Shown here piece after piece: positions 16,597 through 25,536 of a stretch of DNA of 64,000 bases (position 1 is its first letter; every line of letters begins with the position of its first letter). Source of the DNA: Palsa-504 sp963844625 (GTDB lineage Bacteria; Actinomycetota; Actinomycetes; Streptosporangiales; Streptosporangiaceae); assembly GCA_963844625.1 (NCBI GenBank), contig CAWJPF010000024.1, positions 186,001-250,000 on the forward strand. Reading direction: 5' to 3'. The position numbers were made by a program, and so were the translations under genes. The notes beneath the pieces are model-generated. The model worked only from the letters and a program-made list of their open reading frames with translations. It had not been told where the DNA came from and ran no database searches.

Positions 16597-17150
16597 ATGT
16601 TCGTCGGCTCCGAGGTGATCCTGGACGTGAACTTCGGCGTGGCCTGCGGACGCGTGGCGGCCCTGGCTCACGACGGCTGGCTCGGGAACGCGTCGGGCGC
16701 TGCGTACCGTGAGTGGAGCACGAGTCTGGCCCGGGTAGGGCCGCCCGATTCGGTGCCGGGGATGTCACGGCTGGTGGAAGTTCGCTTCCGTGACCTCGTC
16801 ACGTATTGTGAGTTGGCGGTGCTGGCGTTGCGTGGGAAGCGACTGGCCCGGGCGGCGGGTTGTTTCCCGTCCTAGATGCCGACGTCACCCTGGTGCCGGT
16901 CGCGGAGTCCGCGACGGCGCTGAGCCTGGCCGGGTCTTACCGGCCACCACTGGGCAAGGCGGGCGCCTTGCTGGACCGGGTGGTCTTGCGCCGGGTCGCG
17001 GCAGCCACTATCCGGGGTTTCTTGGAGCGGGTCGGGGATGCCGTGGTGAATCCGGCGGCCGCGGCCGTATGGGTGGAAGAACGCGAGGAAAGGGCAGAAG
17101 ACGGGGCGTCCGGGCCGTCCTGGCTGCTGCTCCCGCCCGAGGCGACATAG
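16597..17150 (+). pseudogene. SRPBCC-like protein gene, broken by one frameshift
   Basis: Reading from ATG 16597 gives MFVGSEVILDVNFGVACGR... up to CELAVLALR near 16833, then hits a stop at 16873-16875. Shifting by one base at about 16831-16835 (CGTGGGAAG, consistent with one lost T) restores WEATGPGGGLFPVLDADVTL and continues through AESATALSLAGSYRPPLG... to a stop at 17150. The joined product, about 180 residues, resembles an actinobacterial SRPBCC-type hypothetical protein. Either the gene is recently inactivated or the base is missing from the assembly. The family assignment is from memory of the pattern and is moderate. Confidence 0.6.
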
Positions 17151-17354
17151 CACCCGGAAGACCTGACATCGGGCGATTCCCGGCCGTGGCGGCCGGGCAG
17201 TCGGCGCGGGCGGGCGCGCCGGTATGGCGGAGCGCCTAACATAGAGCGCGGTACCCGGGACACGGACTACTCCTGCGCGCCGACGCAGGCAGGGAACCAG
17301 CAGCAGTGCGACCTGACCGCTGGCTGGCTGAGGCAAGGGTTGGACGAAGCGATC

Positions 17355-18293
17355 ATGGGCAAGGCAAGCAGGACCAAGGTCGATTACAGCCGCAGGGAGA
17401 AGATCGCGGCCCAGCGGGCGGCGGAGCACCGCACCGAGCAGCGCAAGCGCATTCTCATCGCCTCGGGCGCCATCCTCGTCGTGATCGCGGTCGTGGTGGG
17501 CTTCATCGTATTCAAGGCCAACTCCAAGCCCTCGACGGCGACGGGACCGTCCGGCCCGACCGGGTCGTCGCTGAGCGCCGTCGTGTCTACGGTGACCAGC
17601 GTGCCCGCGAGCACCCTGGACACGGTGGGAAACGGCGGCAGCGCGGTTACCGCCAAGCCCATTAAGATCACTGGTCCCGCCCTGACCAGCGGCGGTAAGC
17701 CGGAGATGGTTTTCGAGGGTGCCGAGTACTGCCCCTACTGCGCGGCCGAGCGCTGGGCGATGATCGTGGCCCTGAGCCGGTTCGGTACCTTCTCGGGGCT
17801 GCAGACGATTCGCTCGGCCAGCGCGGACGGGGCCGGCACCGCAGAGCCCTACCCGGCCACGCCGACGTGGACGTTCATCAACGCCCACTACACCAGCCCG
17901 TACCTGACGTTCACGCCGGTCGAGGCTTACACCAACGTCCCGGACACCTCGACGGGCTTCTATACCACTCTGCAGAAGCCCACCGCGGAGCAGACGGCGC
18001 TCATCACTAAGTACGACGCGCCGCCCTACGTCACCTCGGCTGACGCCGGCGCAATCCCCTTCGTCGACTTCGGCAACAAGTACGAGATCGTCGGGGCCAG
18101 TTATAACCCGCAGGTGCTTTCCGGCCTGAGCTGGAGCCAGATCGCGGCGGACCTGAGCAACCCGAGCAGCCCGGTGGCCAAGAGCATCGACGGGGTGGCG
18201 AACTACATGACGGCCGCCATCTGCAAGATGACGGGCAACCAGCCCGCCAGTGCCTGCACCTCGGCCGTCCAGTCAATCGAAGGCAGCCTGTAA
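17355..18293 (+). CDS. Membrane-anchored thioredoxin-fold (DUF929-like) protein
   Basis: A 312-residue protein with a basic cytoplasmic N-terminus (MGKASRTKVDYSRREKI), one membrane helix (about residues 34-55, ILIASGAILVVIAVVVGFIV), a Ser/Thr/Pro linker, and an extracytoplasmic domain containing a CxxC motif, EYCPYCAAERWAM near residue 125. This matches DUF929 proteins, thioredoxin-like, in which the CxxC is the redox centre. The ATG at 17355 is preferred over an upstream TTG because the family begins with a basic segment. A VKOR homologue follows on the same strand, so the two probably form an oxidative protein-folding pair on the outer face of the membrane. Confidence 0.82.
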   Translation: MGKASRTKVDYSRREKIAAQRAAEHRTEQRKRILIASGAILVVIAVVVGFIVFKANSKPSTATGPSGPTGSSLSAVVSTVTSVPASTLDTVGNGGSAVTAKPIKITGPALTSGGKPEMVFEGAEYCPYCAAERWAMIVALSRFGTFSGLQTIRSASADGAGTAEPYPATPTWTFINAHYTSPYLTFTPVEAYTNVPDTSTGFYTTLQKPTAEQTALITKYDAPPYVTSADAGAIPFVDFGNKYEIVGASYNPQVLSGLSWSQIAADLSNPSSPVAKSIDGVANYMTAAICKMTGNQPASACTSAVQSIEGSL

Positions 18294-18431
18294 CCCCTCA
18301 GCTAATCGCCAGCTGACTTTAAGGTCCCGAGCGGTCACCTGCGGGGTACAATCTGGCGTCACGTGCCGGTCGCAGACAAGGCCAGGGACCGCGCGTAAAG
18401 CGGCCGTGAAACCACCGGAGGCGAAGCTCGG

Positions 18432-19232
18432 ATGACCGCTTCGAAGTCAAGTCGCGCCCGGAACGCGCGCAGTGGCGCTCAGGCCGGCGCGGCCAGGAAC
18501 GGCACCGCAGCCAAGAACGGCAGCGCGGCCAGGACCGGGACGGCCGTCAAGCCAGGGGCGACCACGAAGACGGCCAGCGCGACCAAGAACGGCAGCGCGG
18601 CCAAGAACGGCAGCGCGACTAGGAAAGGCGCGGTCACGCCGAAGGCCGGCGCGGCCAGGAACGGCCAGGTTCGCGGCGGGGCACGCGGGCAGGCCGTAGC
18701 GGACAACCTGGTCGCCAGCCCGGCACCCGGGCCGGCTTTCTGGCTGCAGATCGCGACGTTCGCGCTGGCGCTGGCCGGCCTGGGCGTGTCGATCTACCTG
18801 ACCTATGCTCACTTCACCGAGTCGACGCTGGCCGGATGCTCGGAGACCGGGCTGGTGAACTGCACCAAGGTGACGACCAGCCCGCAGTCGTACGTGTTCG
18901 GTATCCCGGTCGCCGTCCTCGGGCTGGCGTTCTACGTGTTCGCGGTGGCGATCATGAGCCCGTGGGCCTGGCAGGCGACCAGGCGCGAGATCCACCTGCT
19001 CCGGATCGCGTCGCTCGTGGTCGGCATCGGCTTCGTGCTCTACCTGATCTACGCGGAGCTTTTCCTCATCGGAAGCATCTGCCTGTACTGCACCAGCGTC
19101 CACGCCCTCACGTTCGTGCTGTTCGTGCTGACCATGCTCGCGGCCGCGATCTGGGGGCTGAAGCCTGGCGCGGCCTGGCCGCAGAGGCTGCGGCTCGGCC
19201 GCCGATCCGGCGCGGACGCGGTCTCAGGCTAG
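18432..19232 (+). CDS. Vitamin K epoxide reductase (VKOR) family protein with Lys/Ala repeat tail
   Basis: A 266-residue protein. Residues 1-85 are a basic low-complexity region of K-N-G-S/T-A-A repeats encoded by imperfect 30-bp DNA repeats. Then come four to five membrane helices. The essential cysteines are visible: a loop pair in GCSETGLVNCTK and the quinone-site CxxC in ICLYCTSVH. VKOR homologues reoxidise DsbA-like thiol oxidases using menaquinone, consistent with the thioredoxin-fold gene upstream. GGAGG precedes the ATG. The long cationic tail is unusual and could interact with nucleic acid, lipid or ribosomes; this is speculation. Confidence 0.87.
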   Translation: MTASKSSRARNARSGAQAGAARNGTAAKNGSAARTGTAVKPGATTKTASATKNGSAAKNGSATRKGAVTPKAGAARNGQVRGGARGQAVADNLVASPAPGPAFWLQIATFALALAGLGVSIYLTYAHFTESTLAGCSETGLVNCTKVTTSPQSYVFGIPVAVLGLAFYVFAVAIMSPWAWQATRREIHLLRIASLVVGIGFVLYLIYAELFLIGSICLYCTSVHALTFVLFVLTMLAAAIWGLKPGAAWPQRLRLGRRSGADAVSG

Positions 19233-19406
19233 GGTGCTCCCGGCCACCGGGCTGGCCGCCAGCCGGGCCTGCGCGGCCTGCAGGTCACCGAGGAGACTGG
19301 CCAGGGAAGCCTGTTCGGCCCGCAGCCGGGTGCCACCGTGGCCAGGCAGCCGCGGCGCTGGGTGGCAAGGAACTGCTGCCCGGGCTGGGTGAGGCTCAAA
19401 GCCGCT

Positions 19407-19437
19407 AAGCTAGGACCTCAAGTAATCTTGAGGTCAA
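19407..19437 (-). promoter_or_regulatory. SoxR-type palindrome inside a 19-bp-spaced promoter
   Basis: The perfect palindrome GACCTCAAG-TAAT-CTTGAGGTC (19414-19435) is a close match to SoxR boxes (CCTCAAG-n4-CTTGAGG). On the minus strand it sits within a 19-bp spacer between TTGACC (19437-19432) and TAGCTT (19412-19407), the stretched geometry that MerR-family activators require. It lies 6 bp before the soxR start on the plus strand, so SoxR may autoregulate and also drive a leftward transcript. Confidence 0.7.
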
Positions 19438-19441
19438 GGCG

Positions 19442-19888
19442 ATGACACGATCTTCCTTCTGGCCCGGCGAGCTGAGCGTCGGGCAACTGGCGGTCCGGAG
19501 CGGGGTGGCCGTCTCGGCGCTGCATTTCTACGAGGCCGAAGGCCTGATCACCAGCCGCCGGACGGCCGGCAATCAGCGCCGGTACGAGCGGGCCATGCTG
19601 CGCCGGGTAGCGTTCGTGCGCGCTTCGCAGCGCGCCGGGATACCGCTGCGGCGGATAAAGGAGGCGCTGGATCAGCTGCCCAGCGGCCGCACGCCGACCC
19701 GCCAGGACTGGGCGCGGCTGTCCGCCGGGTGGCGCCAGGACATCGACGACCGCATCAGGGCGCTGCAGAGCCTTCGTGACCGGCTGACCGGTTGCATCGG
19801 CTGCGGGTGCCTGTCGCTCGAGCGCTGCCAGCTGATGAATCCGGATGACATCTTGGCCAGCAACGGGCCAGGAGCAGGAAACCTCTGA
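19442..19888 (+). CDS. soxR: SoxR, redox-sensing MerR-family regulator with [2Fe-2S] cluster
   Basis: A 148-residue protein. The MerR helix-turn-helix spans residues 9-75 (LSVGQLAVRSGVAVSALHFYEAEGL, here quoted in part as SVGQLAVRSGVAVSALHFYE) followed by a dimerisation helix. The C-terminal cysteine cluster CIGCGCLSLERC (C-x2-C-x-C-x5-C) is the SoxR [2Fe-2S] ligand set. In actinomycetes SoxR responds to redox-active compounds rather than superoxide. GAGG lies eight bases upstream of the ATG. A SoxR palindrome directly precedes it. Confidence 0.93.
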   Translation: MTRSSFWPGELSVGQLAVRSGVAVSALHFYEAEGLITSRRTAGNQRRYERAMLRRVAFVRASQRAGIPLRRIKEALDQLPSGRTPTRQDWARLSAGWRQDIDDRIRALQSLRDRLTGCIGCGCLSLERCQLMNPDDILASNGPGAGNL

Positions 19889-19939
19889 CCGGGCGTCACC
19901 AGGCGTGGCCAACGGCGCGGGTCTGGAGGATCTTGGTCG

Positions 19940-21334
19940 ATGGAATCCGGCTTCGTCTCACGAGCAGACGTGACCAGGCCACGGCGCGTGGTTACCGTAC
20001 CAGAGATGACTCAGTACCCTCAGCGCCGCATGCTGGCGATCATCGGTTCGGGTGAGACCAGCCCGACCATGGTCACCGTGCACCGGGACCTGGTGTCGCG
20101 GCTCGGCCCGGGCCGTCCGGAGGCGATACTGCTCGCGACGCCCTACGCGTTCCAGGAAAACGCCGCCGGCGTCTCGGCCCGCGCGCAGCGCTACTTCGCG
20201 GACAGCGTCGGCCTGCGCGTCCGCATCACGGCAGGCACCAGCCACAACGCCGACCCGGCCATGGCTGCACCTATGGTGAGCGGCCAGGACGGCGAGGCGG
20301 CCGCCCTGGCCGCGGCGGACTGGGTATTCGCCGGGCCAGGCAGCCCGTCGTACGCACTCGCGCACTGGCAGGCCGGACCGGTCGCGGCCGCGCTGCGGGA
20401 GCGAGTCCTGGCCGGTGACGGGCTGACCGTGCTAGCCTCGGCGGCCGCGGTCACGGCCGGGGAATTCGCCCTGCCGGTGTATGAGATCTACAAGGCGGGC
20501 GGTGCGCTGCGCTGGCTGGCCGGGCTTGACCTGCTCGGCGCGCTTGGCCTCAGGGTCGCGGTCATCCCCCACTATGACAATGCCGAAGGCGGCCGCTACG
20601 ACACCCGGCACTGCTACCTCGGCGCGCGACGGCTGACGGTCATCGAGCGCGAGCTTCCGGCTGACGCGGCCGTCCTGGGCGTGGACGAGCACACGGCTCT
20701 CCTGATCGACCTGCGGACCGAGGTCGCCGAGATCCGCGGCCGCGGCGGCGTCACCGTACGCCGCGCCGGGAACAGCACGATCCTGCCGTCGGGCACGACC
20801 CTCGCCATGGCCGAGCTGCGGGCCCTCGTCCGTGGCGCGGTAGGCGGGAAAAGCGCAGGGCGTACGGGGGGCCGCAGGGCCGCGGAAGGTGCCGGGGACG
20901 TCTCGGGTGTGGCCGGGGACGCCGGGCCAGCCGGGCCCTTGCCGCTCCCTGAGGTGATGGCGGACGCGCAACGGGGATTCGGGATAGCGGCGGCCGACGG
21001 GGAGGCCGACGCGATGGTCGAGGTGATCCTGGCACTGGAGAGCGCGATCAGGCGGTGGGAAGCCGACACCGACGAAGATCAGGGCACCGAGCAGGCGCGC
21101 GCACTGCTTTACAGCCTCATCGGCCGGCTCGGACGGGCGGCTCGCAGCGGGCTGACCGATCCGAAGGACCGGCTGCGGCCCGCGGTCGAGCCGCTCCTGC
21201 AGCTGCGGAGCACGCTGCGCGGCCAGGGTGACTTCGCCGCCGCGGATGCCATCAGGAGCGCCCTGGCGGCGGCCGGCCTCGACATCATCGACACGCCGGA
21301 CGGCACTGCCTGGCAGCTCGCCGATACGACGTAG
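19940..21334 (+). CDS. Peptidase S51-like (class I GATase-like) protein with CysS-type C-terminal domain
   Basis: A 464-residue two-part protein. The N-terminal 270 residues (MLAIIGSGETSPTM, FAGPGSPSYALAHWQ, LASAAAVTAGEFALPVYEIYKAG) resemble the peptidase S51/cyanophycinase-like fold, with a Ser in GPGSPSY and AAA around the usual nucleophile elbow. After a Gly/Ala linker (about 285-325), the C-terminal 120 residues (LLQLRSTLRGQGDFAAADAI, GLDIIDTPDGTAWQL) match the C-terminal helical region of cysteinyl-tRNA synthetase. The ATG at 19940 has GGAGGA nine bases upstream; ATG 20006 is an alternative nearer the conserved domain. Substrate and function are unknown. Confidence 0.75.
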   Translation: MESGFVSRADVTRPRRVVTVPEMTQYPQRRMLAIIGSGETSPTMVTVHRDLVSRLGPGRPEAILLATPYAFQENAAGVSARAQRYFADSVGLRVRITAGTSHNADPAMAAPMVSGQDGEAAALAAADWVFAGPGSPSYALAHWQAGPVAAALRERVLAGDGLTVLASAAAVTAGEFALPVYEIYKAGGALRWLAGLDLLGALGLRVAVIPHYDNAEGGRYDTRHCYLGARRLTVIERELPADAAVLGVDEHTALLIDLRTEVAEIRGRGGVTVRRAGNSTILPSGTTLAMAELRALVRGAVGGKSAGRTGGRRAAEGAGDVSGVAGDAGPAGPLPLPEVMADAQRGFGIAAADGEADAMVEVILALESAIRRWEADTDEDQGTEQARALLYSLIGRLGRAARSGLTDPKDRLRPAVEPLLQLRSTLRGQGDFAAADAIRSALAAAGLDIIDTPDGTAWQLADTT

Positions 21335-21476
21335 CCCGGCGGTGACGCACCGGGTCATTACATAATCATCATGTTGCCTGCGACCCCGATCCCGCCAGGT
21401 GAAGAAGCACTACCCTGAGCACACGAGGCCTGGCCGCCCGTGGAATCGCCGCGCCTCGAAGGAGAGGAGCGGATTC

Positions 21477-23414
21477 GTGCCCGGCATGAACTCAGGCCTG
21501 AATCCCGGTGACCCGACCATGGTCGCCGCGTTCAGGTCTGCGCTATTCCATCAAGGCGCGATCGCACTCCTCCTCGTCGCGTTCGTGTGGCTCGTCTGGG
21601 CGACGGCCCGGACCTGGCCGTTCGCCGCGCCAGGGGTGCGACCGGAGGCCGGCGTCGCGAGTGCGGCTACCGGGTCCGAGACGGGGGTTCCCGAGGCGCG
21701 GGTTCGGGCCGGGGCGCCGGAAGCCAGAGGGCGCTGGGTGCTCCGCATCGGGTTCGGGACGCTCTGGATCCTGGACGGGATCTTGCAGGCGCAGCCCAAG
21801 ATGGCGGCCGGCCTGCCCTCGCTCGCCATCGAGCCGACCGCGGCCAGCTCGCCCGCCTGGGTGCAGCACCTAGTCAACTGGGGCGGGACCGCCTGGTCGT
21901 ACCACCCCGTCCAGGCCGGCGCCGCCTCGGTGTGGATCCAGGTCGGCCTCGGTGCCTGGCTGATCGCCGTAGCGCGCGGGCGGTCGTCCCGGCTGGCGGG
22001 GCTGGCCTCCGTGGCGTGGGGGCTCATCGTCTGGGTGTTCGGCGAGTCGTTCGGCGGGATATTCGCACCCGGCCTGAGCTGGCTGACCGGCGCGCCGGGA
22101 GCGGTCCTGCTGTACGTGATCGCAGGCGCGCTCATCGCGCTGCCGGAGGGCAGCTGGCGCAGCCCCCGGCTGGGGCGGCTGCTGCTGGCCGGCCTGGGAA
22201 CCTTCTTTGCCGGCATGGCCGTGCTGCAAGCCTGGCCCGGGCGCGGCTTCTGGCGGGGTACGGCCGGCGGTCAGCCGGGAACCCTGGCCGGCATGGTCAA
22301 GTCGATGTCCTCGACCTCCCAGCCGCATATCCTGTCCGCGCTGCTGGCCCGGTTCGGCTCGTTCACCGCGAGCGACGGCTTCGCGGTGAACCTCGTGGCG
22401 GTGATCGTGCTCGTCGTGCTGGGCACGATCTTCCTGACCGGCAGGTCTCGCCTGATCAGGTACGCGCTGTGGTTCGCGGTCGCGTTCTGCCTGGCCGACT
22501 GGGTACTGGTCCAGGATCTCGGCTTCCTGGGCGGGATCGGGACCGACCCCAACAGCATGATCCCCACCTTGCTGCTGCTGACGGCCGGCTACCTCGCGCT
22601 CGCGCCCGCGCCGCAGGAGACGCCGGTGGCTGAGGGGGCTCCGGTGAAAGCTGGGGCTAGTGAGGGGACGGCCGAGGGTGAAGGGACCGTTGAGGGTGAG
22701 GGGACGCCCGGGTGGCGCCGGCTACGGCCCCGGGCGCTGAGCGGGATGCTCGCGACCGCCAGCGCGCAGTCGGTGGCGGCGGTCGCCGCGCTCGCCGTCA
22801 TCGTGCTCGGGGCGGCGCCGATGGCCTCGGCGGCGGTCAACCGGACCGCGGATCCGATCCTGGCCCTGTCCATCGCGGGCGGCAGCACCAACCTGGACCT
22901 GCCGGCCCCGGGATTCCAGCTCACCGACCAGAACGGCCAGCCGGTCACGCTGGCCAGCCTGCGCGGCAAGGTCGTGCTCATGACCTTCCTCGACCCGGTG
23001 TGCACCAGCGACTGCCCGATCATCGCGCAGGAGCTCAAGCAGGCCGGCGTGCTGCTCGGCGCGCAGGACAAGAACGTCGTGCTGGTCGCCATCGTGGCCA
23101 ACCCGACCTACCGGTCTAACACGTTCACCCGGGCGTTCGACCAGCAGGAAGGGCTCGCCACGGTGCCGAACTGGCTGTACCTGACCGGCTCGCTCAGCCA
23201 GCTCAGTGCGGTCTGGCGGCAGTACGGTGTCACCGTCCAGAACCTGCCGGCCGGGGCGATGTCCGCGCACAACGACCTGGCCGTGGTCATCGACCGGTCC
23301 GGTGTCATCCGGCAGGAGGTGGGCGCCGATCCCGGGCCCGGCACCAGGAGCACCCAGTCCTCGTACTCCGTGCTGCTCAGTCAGTACGCCCGCCAGGCGC
23401 TGGGCCCCTCGTGA
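21477..23414 (+). CDS. Polytopic membrane domain fused to SCO1/SenC-type copper chaperone
   Basis: About 645 residues. GTG at 21477 is chosen because GGAGAGGAG lies seven bases upstream; an earlier in-frame GTG at 21399 lacks this. The first 430 residues contain around nine hydrophobic helices and variable Gly/Glu/Ala-rich linkers. The C-terminal 190 residues are a thioredoxin-like SCO1 domain (APGFQLTDQNGQPVTL, the copper motif CTSDCPI = CxxxC, and a His in AMSAHNDLAVV). SCO1 delivers copper to the CuA site of cytochrome c oxidase. The next two genes, a lipoprotein and CtaG, fit an oxidase-assembly operon. Fusion to this membrane domain is unusual. Confidence 0.82.
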   Translation: MPGMNSGLNPGDPTMVAAFRSALFHQGAIALLLVAFVWLVWATARTWPFAAPGVRPEAGVASAATGSETGVPEARVRAGAPEARGRWVLRIGFGTLWILDGILQAQPKMAAGLPSLAIEPTAASSPAWVQHLVNWGGTAWSYHPVQAGAASVWIQVGLGAWLIAVARGRSSRLAGLASVAWGLIVWVFGESFGGIFAPGLSWLTGAPGAVLLYVIAGALIALPEGSWRSPRLGRLLLAGLGTFFAGMAVLQAWPGRGFWRGTAGGQPGTLAGMVKSMSSTSQPHILSALLARFGSFTASDGFAVNLVAVIVLVVLGTIFLTGRSRLIRYALWFAVAFCLADWVLVQDLGFLGGIGTDPNSMIPTLLLLTAGYLALAPAPQETPVAEGAPVKAGASEGTAEGEGTVEGEGTPGWRRLRPRALSGMLATASAQSVAAVAALAVIVLGAAPMASAAVNRTADPILALSIAGGSTNLDLPAPGFQLTDQNGQPVTLASLRGKVVLMTFLDPVCTSDCPIIAQELKQAGVLLGAQDKNVVLVAIVANPTYRSNTFTRAFDQQEGLATVPNWLYLTGSLSQLSAVWRQYGVTVQNLPAGAMSAHNDLAVVIDRSGVIRQEVGADPGPGTRSTQSSYSVLLSQYARQALGPS

Positions 23415-24547
23415 GCAACAAATGGATCCGGACCAGCCTGGCCGCCGTGCTCTGCGCGGGCCTCGCGGCCGGCTGCGGCACGCAGAGAGTCCCGGTCACC
23501 GCCCCCGCGCCGCCGACGGTGAGCGCGCCGCTCAACACCTCGCTGGTCACCGCGCAGGGCACCTGGGCTATCGCCGTGATGGGCGGGTCGGCCGCGTCGG
23601 AGAACAATTTCTGGCAGCTCTTCGTGCGGCCGGCCGGCGCCAGCAACTGGTCCCTGGCCACGCCCACGGGGGTTGCCGACAACGGCGGGCTGGTGGCCGC
23701 GGGCACGCCCGCGTCCCTGCTCGTGGGGTTCCGGCCCAGCCAGGACCTGCTCTTCTCGCCACTGGCGGCGAGCACCGACGCGGGACAGCACTGGACCCCG
23801 GGCCTGCTCGACGCCGACCTGGCCGATGTCCCGGACGCCCTCGCCGCCGCCGCGTCCGGGCCGGAACTCGCCTTGCTGCAAGACGGCCGCATCGAGCAGG
23901 CGCCTACCGCGAGCGCGGCGGCCGCCGGGCAGTGGTCGCGGCTGACCACGCGGTCCGCCCTGGCCGCGTCCCCCCCGGGCCGCAGGTGCGGTCTGGTGGC
24001 GGTGCAGGACGTCTCGTTCGGCCCAAATAACACACCGATGGCGGCGGGAAGCTGCGTACGGCGGGGTGTGGCCGGGGTTTTCACTGAGACGGGCGGTACG
24101 TGGCGGTCGGCGGGGCTGGCGCTGCCTGGAGAGTTCGGCGGCGATCAGGCGCGGGTGCTCGGGCTGGCCGGTGCGGGCGGCGGCAACGTGGCCCTGGTGG
24201 TCGCGGGGAACAGCCTGCTCGCCGCGTGGTCGGACGGGACGCGCTGGAGCGTCTCCGGTCCGGTCGCGGCGGGCGCCGTCCGCGCGTCCGGCTTCGGGGC
24301 CGGCGGGAGCGCGTGGGTGCTGCTGAGCGGTGGCCGCGCGGAGACCATCGGCGGCCCGGGCGGTTCGTGGCAGGCGCTGCCGGCCGTCCCGGCCGGGACC
24401 GCGACGCTCGCCCCGGGACCGGAGCACGGCGGGTACGAGGCGCTGGCCGTCTCCGGCTCCAAGCTCACCGTCTGGCGGCTCGCCCAGGGAGGCTGGGCCA
24501 AGGTCCAGCAGATCAACGTGCCCATCGAGTACGGATCCTCGAGCTAG
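23411..24547 (+). CDS. Lipoprotein, predicted beta-propeller-like, in copper/oxidase operon
   Basis: A 378-residue protein starting at a GTG that overlaps the preceding stop by four bases. The signal peptide ends in the lipobox LAAGC (Cys near residue 20), so it should be a lipid-anchored extracytoplasmic protein. The rest is rich in Ala/Gly/Ser/Trp with recurring motifs such as W-x-L-A-x-P and Gly-Gly turns, suggestive of repeated beta-blades, but no catalytic motif is seen. It is translationally coupled to the SCO1 fusion and eight bases from ctaG, so a role in oxidase or copper handling is inferred from context only. Confidence 0.75.
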   Translation: MSNKWIRTSLAAVLCAGLAAGCGTQRVPVTAPAPPTVSAPLNTSLVTAQGTWAIAVMGGSAASENNFWQLFVRPAGASNWSLATPTGVADNGGLVAAGTPASLLVGFRPSQDLLFSPLAASTDAGQHWTPGLLDADLADVPDALAAAASGPELALLQDGRIEQAPTASAAAAGQWSRLTTRSALAASPPGRRCGLVAVQDVSFGPNNTPMAAGSCVRRGVAGVFTETGGTWRSAGLALPGEFGGDQARVLGLAGAGGGNVALVVAGNSLLAAWSDGTRWSVSGPVAAGAVRASGFGAGGSAWVLLSGGRAETIGGPGGSWQALPAVPAGTATLAPGPEHGGYEALAVSGSKLTVWRLAQGGWAKVQQINVPIEYGSSS

Positions 24548-24555
24548 GGGCGCCG

Positions 24556-25536
24556 ATGAGCTACCTGACCGGCCACTGGTCCTTCGACCCGTTCCTCATC
24601 GTGGCGCTCACCGTCGCCGGGTGGCAGGAGATCGGGCTGCGGCGGCTGGCGCACCGGTCCCGGCCGGAACGCACGCGGCAGCGGCGGCTGAGGTCGCTGT
24701 GGTTCTACGCCGGGCTGGTGGTACTCCTGCTGGCCGTGGAGTCGCCGATCGACTACTGGGCCGACGACTACTTCTTCGTGCACATGATCCAGCACCTGCT
24801 GCTGATGTTCGCGGCCCCGTCGCTGATCGTCGCGGGCGCACCGTGGCAGCCGATGCTTAGTGCGCTGCCCGGCCGGTCCGGCCGCAGCGTGACCCGCGGC
24901 GTGCTGGCCGGGGGCTGGTCCCGGCCGCTGCGCGCGCTGGGCGCACTGGTGCTGCGGCCGTGGGTGTCGGTCGGGCTCTTCAACGCCGTGATGATCTTCT
25001 GGCACCTGCCCGGGCCATATGACCTGGGCGAACGGAACGCGGCCGTGCATATCTGGCTGATGCACGGCAGCTTTTTCGCGGCCGGGGTGCTGTTCTGGCT
25101 GCAGTTCATTCCGTCGCCGCCGTTCCGCCGGCGGATGCCGCTGCTCAGTCAGGCGGGTGCGCTGCTGCTGACCAACGTGATCATGATTGGCCTGGCCATG
25201 TCGCTGAGCGTCCTCGCCTCGGGGCCGGTGTACTCGGTCTACAACCACGTCCCCGGCGTGACCCTGCCGCCGTTCGCCGACCAGCAGATCGGCGCGGCCA
25301 TCTTGTGGGTGTGCGGGGATTTCTGGGCCATGCCGGCGATGATCGCGATCGTCAGGCAGATGATCGCGGTCGACGGGAGCGTGACCGGGGCGCTGGACCG
25401 GATGCTGAACCGGGGCGCGGCCCGGGCGGGCTGGGGACCCTGGGGTTCGGCCCGGAGCGACTGGGGCCGGCCGCGGTCCGATGTACTGGCCGAGGTGCGG
25501 GCTCAGCCGCCTTCCTCACCGGACGCGGGACCGTGA
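24556..25536 (+). CDS. ctaG: CtaG-family cytochrome c oxidase assembly protein
   Basis: A 326-residue membrane protein with about seven to nine helices. Characteristic caa3-type CtaG signatures are SPIDYWADDYFFVHMIQHL, FAAPSLIVAGAPW and IFWHLPGPYDL, with the conserved His residues. Members act in the cytoplasmic membrane in copper insertion into haem-copper oxidases. AGGGGCG lies before the ATG. It ends the three-gene operon with the SCO1 fusion. The last 34 bases overlap the convergent DMT-transporter gene. Confidence 0.88.
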   Translation: MSYLTGHWSFDPFLIVALTVAGWQEIGLRRLAHRSRPERTRQRRLRSLWFYAGLVVLLLAVESPIDYWADDYFFVHMIQHLLLMFAAPSLIVAGAPWQPMLSALPGRSGRSVTRGVLAGGWSRPLRALGALVLRPWVSVGLFNAVMIFWHLPGPYDLGERNAAVHIWLMHGSFFAAGVLFWLQFIPSPPFRRRMPLLSQAGALLLTNVIMIGLAMSLSVLASGPVYSVYNHVPGVTLPPFADQQIGAAILWVCGDFWAMPAMIAIVRQMIAVDGSVTGALDRMLNRGAARAGWGPWGSARSDWGRPRSDVLAEVRAQPPSSPDAGP

